DNA of 64,000 nt from Struthio camelus (lineage: Eukaryota > Chordata > Aves > Struthioniformes > Struthionidae): contig NC_090956.1 in NCBI RefSeq assembly GCF_040807025.1, forward strand, positions 3,708,517-3,772,516, read 5' to 3'. Under the pieces are notes generated by a model. It did no database searches, was not told the origin of the DNA, and worked only from the letters and a program-made list of their open reading frames with translations. How positions within the stretch are numbered: the stretch's first letter is position 1; each line of letters begins with the position of its first letter. The position numbers and the translations under genes were made by a program. Positions 59,301 through 64,000 of the stretch are shown piece by piece.

Positions 59301-61380
59301 TCAAGTGTGCAAGGGTAAAGGCACCGTTGCCTTTCTGCGGGTTCTAGGCTCTGAAGTGCCTGTATTACCTCTGAAAACAGAATACAGGCTTCTGAATCAC
59401 AGAGGTGTTTTCGTAAGTATTTCTGAAAGTTACCGCTGTACAAACCCTGGAAACAACTATGAATTCTTAGCTTGCTGTTCCTGCCACACCAAATACATTA
59501 AAGCCATTTTTTTTAAATAACATTCATGCCTTTTGACATTTGACAATCAAATCAGGAAACACGCAGACAGCTGACAGCCATCCCTGGGAAAGCTCCCATC
59601 AGTTGTATTTGAGAAGGAATGTGACATCCTGGTTTAACTGCAGGTTACTTTGCACCTGTGAAGGCATCCAACCTCACATGCCTGTATCTCACCAAGCCAT
59701 AGAAGGTGAACCAGACTCTCTAGAGCTTCTATCTTCTCAATGATGTTGTTGTCCAGCTGCAATTTAGTCAGATTCTCAAACTGCCACAGATTATCAATCT
59801 GCAGAATATCTAAAGCCACAGGAAAAACAAAACAAAACAAATCTGCTTTTTATGCGAGGCAGGTTTCAGTTTAGCGCACACACTTTCTTACACCAGCAAA
59901 ATAGGTCAGTCTTGCCTCCAAAATGATTTTCAGCAGGCTACAATAGCGTGTGATGACTGCCCTGGCGAGAGCTGAGAGGTCCACTGGCTGGATGAGGATT
60001 TCAGCGCAGCAGCCAGGTTAACCTCAGTGTCCTGCACCAGCACACACTGCTAATCAGTGATGCCAATGAGTCACTAAGGCGGTGCTGACTACAGCACTGC
60101 AGTCAAGAGCGGCTTTATGAATCTACTACCAGGAGGCCTTGACATTCATTTTGCTTTCCAGCTCCAAGAGCGAGGTTTGGGATGAACCTCTGCTTTCCTC
60201 TGCATTTGCAGGCTCCTGGCAGCCAGCTACTGCTTTTGTAAGTTACTCTCCTGCCCCTGAAATTCTCATTACAGGAGAGCAGGTCGGGGACTACTGTTTC
60301 TGTGAAGGCTGCAGTTCAGAGCTGATCAATATCACTGCATTTAGCTTTCTCCAGAAACTCCATCACAAGGGCAGGCTGTTAGGCATTACAGGAAAACACT
60401 AGAACCAAGGTGACAAAATATGAAACATTCTCACCCCAATTCTCTTTATGCCAATGAATTCCCTGAAGATTTTGTTAGGTGCTATTGTTTAGCGAGTGCA
60501 ATGTAAAGCAAGGAACTGCATGCATTAAATACTCACGCAGTGCCATGTTCTGATTTGCACACAAATGTATGCAGAATCAAGTAACAGGAAGTGCGTGTAT
60601 CCTCTGAGTTTCTTAGTACACATTTTACTGGAGCACACAATGAATAAGCAAAAGCAGATTTTGTCCATGAAATTACGTACCCCGAAAATACTCAAATAGT
60701 GAGCCAGATGTTCTTCTTTTTCTTTTTTCTTTTTTTTTTTGTTTTTTGAATGCAAGTTTATGTCTGGTTTGACAGTAAAAGGCAAGGTGGCCTAATGCTA
60801 TGGGTGGCCAGGGGAGGCCACTGAATTGAACTGTCATCGCCATAAGCTACCAAATAGCCCTCACGTAATAGCCAGCGATGGTCACTAACAGCTTGGCCAG
60901 CATTTGATTTGTCCACATATAAAAGGGCCCAACAGGCCTATGGCCTGTAGGTGTCACCACAATATAAATGTTAAATAAGAACGGCAGTGACAATAATAGC
61001 ACAAAGTTAAGCAGCTTTAAAGTTATCAATCAGCAAAGCCCCCCAGCTCTCTCTACTGAAACTACTTCATACAAGTATGACTAAAAATGTAAGTCCAGTC
61101 CCTTACTATTCATATACCAAATCCAAGCTAATCATGATTACATAATTGCCAGTTAGCCACTCAATGCTTAATTCTTCTACCCTCTAATAAATAAACATAT
61201 AATATATATATTCTGATACTCACTTCTAAAACTGAACTGTAGCTCTGTGACGTCTTTAAAACTAATACCTTCCCTTTTGGCAAGCTGCCCTGCCTCATCT
61301 TGACTTTGCTCTTCCACAGCTTTCTGAACCATTTCTTCGCTGATCACATTTGGCTCAATGATATTGTATAATTGACTCAT
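46890..61380 (-). CDS. DRC3: Dynein regulatory complex subunit 3 (LRRC48; 12 coding exons, 522 aa)
   Basis: Axonemal protein of the nexin-dynein regulatory complex in motile cilia. Coding exons: 61380-61224, 59809-59693, 58181-58015, 57418-57272, 56117-55998, 55099-54987, 53709-53535, 51051-50920, 49634-49564, 48925-48802, 47321-47190 and 47003-46890. They total 1569 bp, or 522 codons plus TAG; human is 523 aa. Residues about 50-200 are leucine-rich repeats (NLWQFENLTKLQLDNNIIEK, LSFNNIEVIEGLDTL, IYLRRFKNLRTLNL). The rest is mostly coiled coil (VEAQALAQLEEKQAKQNELE, KNTIVNAVNASHDIHLLKID). A spliced 5' UTR is indicated by an acceptor (CTTTTAAG) ending at 61398. Introns after exons 6 and 9 are AT-AC U12-type. 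The promoter is shared with TOM1L2. Confidence 0.97.
48926..49563 (-). other. DRC3: U12-type AT-AC intron 9 of DRC3
   Basis: The donor reads CAGGGGAT|ATATCCTTTT and the acceptor CATCTGTAC|GATGGCC. A textbook U12 branch site, TTTTCCTTAATC, lies on the minus strand at 48945-48934, with the branch adenosine about 10 bases before the intron end. No GT or AG alternative joins the exons in frame. Joining at AT-AC gives ENVQGMMAQCRDLE, against ENVQSLMAQCRDLE recalled for human. Confidence 0.95.
50343..50390. repeat. Poly(A) plus GA microsatellite in a DRC3 intron
   Basis: A run of 24 A followed by about ten GA dinucleotides, read directly. I see no target-site duplication or retroelement body beside it. 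Confidence 0.95.
51833..51846. repeat. Poly(G) run in a DRC3 intron
   Basis: Fourteen consecutive G. Similar short runs occur near 38383-38396 and 48065-48083. Confidence 0.9.
53710..54986 (-). other. DRC3: U12-type AT-AC intron 6 of DRC3
   Basis: The donor reads CTGCAGGC|ATATCCTTCC and the acceptor GGTGTCAC|GTACAGG. A CCTTGAC branch site lies on the minus strand at 53727-53721, about 12 bases before the intron end. The join gives LLQAYRKEFV, aligning without gaps to LLETYKDKFV recalled for human. The GC and AG dinucleotides nearby would break the frame. Confidence 0.93.
56440..56650 (+). mobile_element. Possible old CR1-type LINE 3' end fragment
   Basis: Near 56606-56640 the sequence GGACTGGACTCAATGACCTG, followed by AGAGCCCTTCCAGTCC, resembles the 3' untranslated end of amniote CR1 elements (GGACTNGATGA, then TCCCTTCCAACC). 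The 5'-ward part is weakly similar. It lies in a DRC3 intron in the orientation opposite to the gene. It is too decayed to subclassify, and only a repeat-library comparison would settle it. Confidence 0.45.
60714..60742. repeat. T-rich simple repeat in DRC3 intron 1
   Basis: Interrupted poly(T) run on the plus strand; no associated element body is recognised. Confidence 0.8.
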
Positions 61381-61398
61381 TTTTAGATGATAAGCGCC

Positions 61399-62560
61399 TT
61401 AAAAGAAAAAATAAATAAATAAAGCCACTGCCTGGCTACCATTTCCAAAATTTATTGAAATGGCATAACAGTTCCAAAGATAACAAAAACATAGCTGGGT
61501 ATTGAGAGGATTTAATACCTCACGGATGATATCAAAGAGGTATTTTACTTTTACCACAAAGTCACTGATGCTACGCTGAGCACAACCGTACAGGCAGGCA
61601 ACTTTAGCAGGTTACAACAGGCAAACTTCACACCATATTTGAGAGTTTTCCATAAAGAATGTAAATATTTGGCCAGATAAACAGAACAGCTAAAGGAGGC
61701 CCTGTGCCCTATAAACAACGAGTGTTTTGTACGGAAGGATCCTTCACATGGCAGTCACTTGTTGCTGAAATCCATCTTTATGGAAATGGCCTATTCAAGG
61801 CTCTGTATACCACATAAATCTAGTTTTGAAAGGCAAGTTTACCATTATAGGAAGGTTTGATTTATAGAGTAAGAGACCATATGTTAGTAACAGCAGTTTG
61901 CTAAATTTTAAACACTGATTTCATAATGAAAATAAAAACAAATTTGGGGAAGGAGGAAAACTTATAAACAATAGCAATGATTCGCTAAAGCAAACACTGA
62001 ATAGAGATCCACAGTAAGGGTCATCTGACCGAGGCAGTGTATTTCAGTCAATATATAGCATTGAACACTTATACGTTCACTCTGACAACTGATTTAGGAA
62101 ATCCACAATTCCTAACTCTCTGCCCTTGCTTTGTTATTTAAATATACCTAACGTTTCCCTGGAGGCAATGAGGCTGCTTGTCTTTCTGGAACTGCGCACA
62201 GACTCAGTATGAAGGACCTGAATCTTCAAACCTTCACTTCATGGAAAAAGTTTGGCTGATTTCTCTGCATAGGAGCACAGGAATGAGAAATGCTTGAATT
62301 TAGATAATTCCATCCTAACCATGCTTTTAAGTAACAAACCAACTCTCTATATGACCATGTTCAACACAGCCCAAGGAATAGCAGCACATCATGGATTCAT
62401 TCATCTGTGACCTGCTGGACTTTCCACTGCCTTTTCCTTGCATTTGTCTGTCATCTCTTTAGCTAATGTTAGTGCCACAGATCTAACCAAACCGTCAAGG
62501 TCTGCAGCCTGCTGACACTCTGCAGGAGCAATCTGGGCACTGCGGAAATGAGAGCAGTGG
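61399..62560. other. DRC3: DRC3 5' UTR intron
   Basis: Sequence between the inferred acceptor of the ATG exon and the GC-rich promoter region. No coding exon is recognised. A CTCATTTCCGCAG acceptor-like word on the minus strand near 62543-62555 could border a noncoding exon, but nothing else supports this. Confidence 0.4.
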
Positions 62561-62879
62561 ATGCATCACCCAGACAAGGTGCTGCTGCTCACCATCGGCA
62601 CAAGCCCAGGCCTGGGAAGCAACTCCGCATCCCCCAACACCCCCAGGCGCTGCAGGGCCCAGGACGGTGCCTCTCACCCTCCCTATCCAGGTGACACTAA
62701 CCCAGGCGGGCTCCCCTCCTTCCCCCTGAGAAGGGGGCTGCTGGCCGCTGTGGCTGCCTGCAGGGACCAGAGACCCCAGGCCCCTTGGCCTCCCCAGGCC
62801 CCATCCCAAGCCGTCCTGGGGCCTCAGCCCCACGGCTGCCCGGCCTCCAGGCCCCGGTCCTCCAAGCCCCCGGCCCCCC

Positions 62880-63441
62880 GACCTCTGCGGCGCCCCAGGC
62901 CCCCGGCCTGGCCCCCTCCACCGCCCCGCTCCCACCTGCGCCTCAGCCCCAGGCCTCCAAGCCGACTGCTACGGAAGCCCAGGCCCGTTGCTAAGCAAGG
63001 CCACGTGACAAGCTGAGCCGCCAATGGTCAGGGAGTGGGTGGGAAGGCTGTCTAGCAATCAGAGCGCGAGAAAACGGTGTCAGCCAATCAGAGCGGGCAC
63101 CGTGCCCTTGGGGCGGGAGGAAGCACTTGTGATTGACGTGGAACTTGCCCAATAGTCTTAGAGAACGGTTTGGCAGTTGCCCAATGGTGAATGCCTATAG
63201 CGATATCCCTGCTGTCGATCAACTGGAGGGCGTGGATTACCGACGGGGCGGGTCCTTCACTTGACAGTGATGGACACGCTCTTTAACCTGTGAGACCACG
63301 GGGAGTGCAGTCTCGGCCCAATCGGATGCAAGGAGGCGGGCCTCGCCTGGCAGGGTATGCTGCGGTTGGTGGGGGCGGGTGCCAGTCAGGGCGGGGTGGG
63401 GGAGGGGGGGCCGCCGGGCCGCTGTTTGTTGTCATCCCAAG
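62880..63441. promoter_or_regulatory. Bidirectional DRC3/TOM1L2 promoter with X-box and CCAAT array
   Basis: The GC-rich divergent interval. An RFX X-box-like palindrome GTTGCTAAGCAAG lies at 62987-62999 (minus strand CTTGCTTAGCAAC). A CACGTG E-box is at 63002-63007. Forward CCAAT boxes start at 63021, 63084, 63149, 63181 and 63318. The word CAATCAGAGCG occurs twice about 30 bp apart near 63058 and 63085. No TATA box is seen. The X-box fits ciliary DRC3, and the CCAAT array fits broadly expressed TOM1L2. Confidence 0.8.
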
Positions 63442-63493
63442 ATGGAGTTTCTGCTGGGGAACCCGTTCAGCACCCCGGTGGGGCAGAGCCTCG
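63442..63493 (+). CDS. TOM1L2: TOM1-like protein 2, first coding exon only
   Basis: TOM1L2 is an endosomal adaptor with VHS and GAT domains that binds ubiquitin, Tollip and clathrin. Only the first 52 coding bases are in the window: MEFLLGNPFSTPVGQSL, then a split codon before a CTCG|GTAAGG donor. These residues match the start of vertebrate TOM1L2 almost exactly (human MEFLLGNPFSTPVGQCL), just ahead of the VHS domain. The gene continues beyond the right edge. Its position divergent from DRC3 is the same as in human. A 40-bp minisatellite fills the visible part of intron 1. Confidence 0.95.
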
Positions 63494-63626
63494 GTAAGGC
63501 CGGCTGGAGGCCGCTGGGAGCTCGGGGCGGGGGAAGTTGGAGGAGGCTCTGAGGGTTACTGGGGACACTGGGGGTGGTGAGGGCCTGTGGGGGTTTTGGG
63601 GGATTGCTGCAGGGAGGGGGGCTTGA

Positions 63627-64000
63627 GGTAATGGGGATCTCCGGGCGTTGATGGGGGTCTCTGGAGGCGATGGGGCCTTCTGTGGGGGTTAATGGGGGTC
63701 TCTGGAGGCAGTAGGGGAACTAAGGGGATTAATAGGGGGCTCTGAAGGCAGTGGAGGGCCTCTGGACATTAATCGGGGTCTCTGAGGGCAGTGGGAGGAT
63801 CTGTGGGGGTTAATGGGAGACTCTGGAGGCAGAAGGACAACTGTGGCATCAACAGGGGACTCTGGAGCTAATGGGGGATCTGCAGGAGTTAATGGGGATC
63901 TCTGGAGGCAGTGAGAGGCCTGTGGGTGTTAATAGGGGGCTGTGGAGTAGTGGGAGGTTTCTGGAGGTAGGGCGGATCTCTGGGGATTGGTGAGGTCTGT
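63627..64000. repeat. 40-bp minisatellite in TOM1L2 intron 1, open at the window edge
   Basis: Diverged units close to GTTAATGGGGGTCTCTGG, then AGGCAGTGGGAGG, start near 63647, 63688, 63728, 63768, 63809, 63848, 63888 and 63928, so the period is 40-41 bp. The array seems to continue past 64000. Confidence 0.92.

Overview
The window is eukaryotic genomic DNA, most likely from a bird. All genes are split by GT-AG introns, except two AT-AC introns. Introns are short, promoters are GC-rich islands, recognisable interspersed repeats are almost absent, and several G/C-rich minisatellites sit beside promoters. The proteins match vertebrate orthologues closely. I cannot name the species.

The layout, left to right, is: MYO15A (minus; 5' part only, running off the left edge), DRG2 (minus, complete), GID4 (minus, complete), ATPAF2 (plus, complete), DRC3/LRRC48 (minus, complete) and TOM1L2 (plus; first coding exon only, running off the right edge). 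This is the gene order of human 17p11.2 (TOM1L2-DRC3-ATPAF2-GID4-DRG2-MYO15A), preserved here in about 64 kb. GID4 and ATPAF2 are head to head across about 0.5 kb. DRC3 and TOM1L2 share a second divergent CCAAT-rich promoter. ATPAF2 and DRC3 converge. I rebuilt the exons by hand. The models stay in frame and give 364 aa (DRG2), 229 aa (GID4), 287 aa (ATPAF2) and 522 aa (DRC3).

The genes do not form one pathway. They comprise a stereocilia motor (MYO15A), a ribosome-associated GTPase (DRG2), the substrate receptor of the GID/CTLH ubiquitin ligase (GID4), a mitochondrial ATP-synthase assembly chaperone (ATPAF2), a ciliary nexin-dynein regulatory subunit (DRC3) and an endosomal VHS/GAT adaptor (TOM1L2).

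The most striking finding is three minor-spliceosome (U12-type) introns, recognised from donor, branch site, acceptor and reading frame together. Two are AT-AC introns in DRC3 and one is a GT-AG intron in DRG2. Other points are a repeated TS-motif in the MYO15A N-terminal extension, four minisatellites (periods about 40, 45 and 65-75 bp and a mixed C-rich block), three ZNF143-type ACTACA motifs, an RFX X-box at the DRC3 promoter, an orphan CpG island and an AT-rich candidate enhancer between MYO15A and DRG2. I saw no retrovirus, DNA transposon, CRISPR array, rRNA or tRNA.
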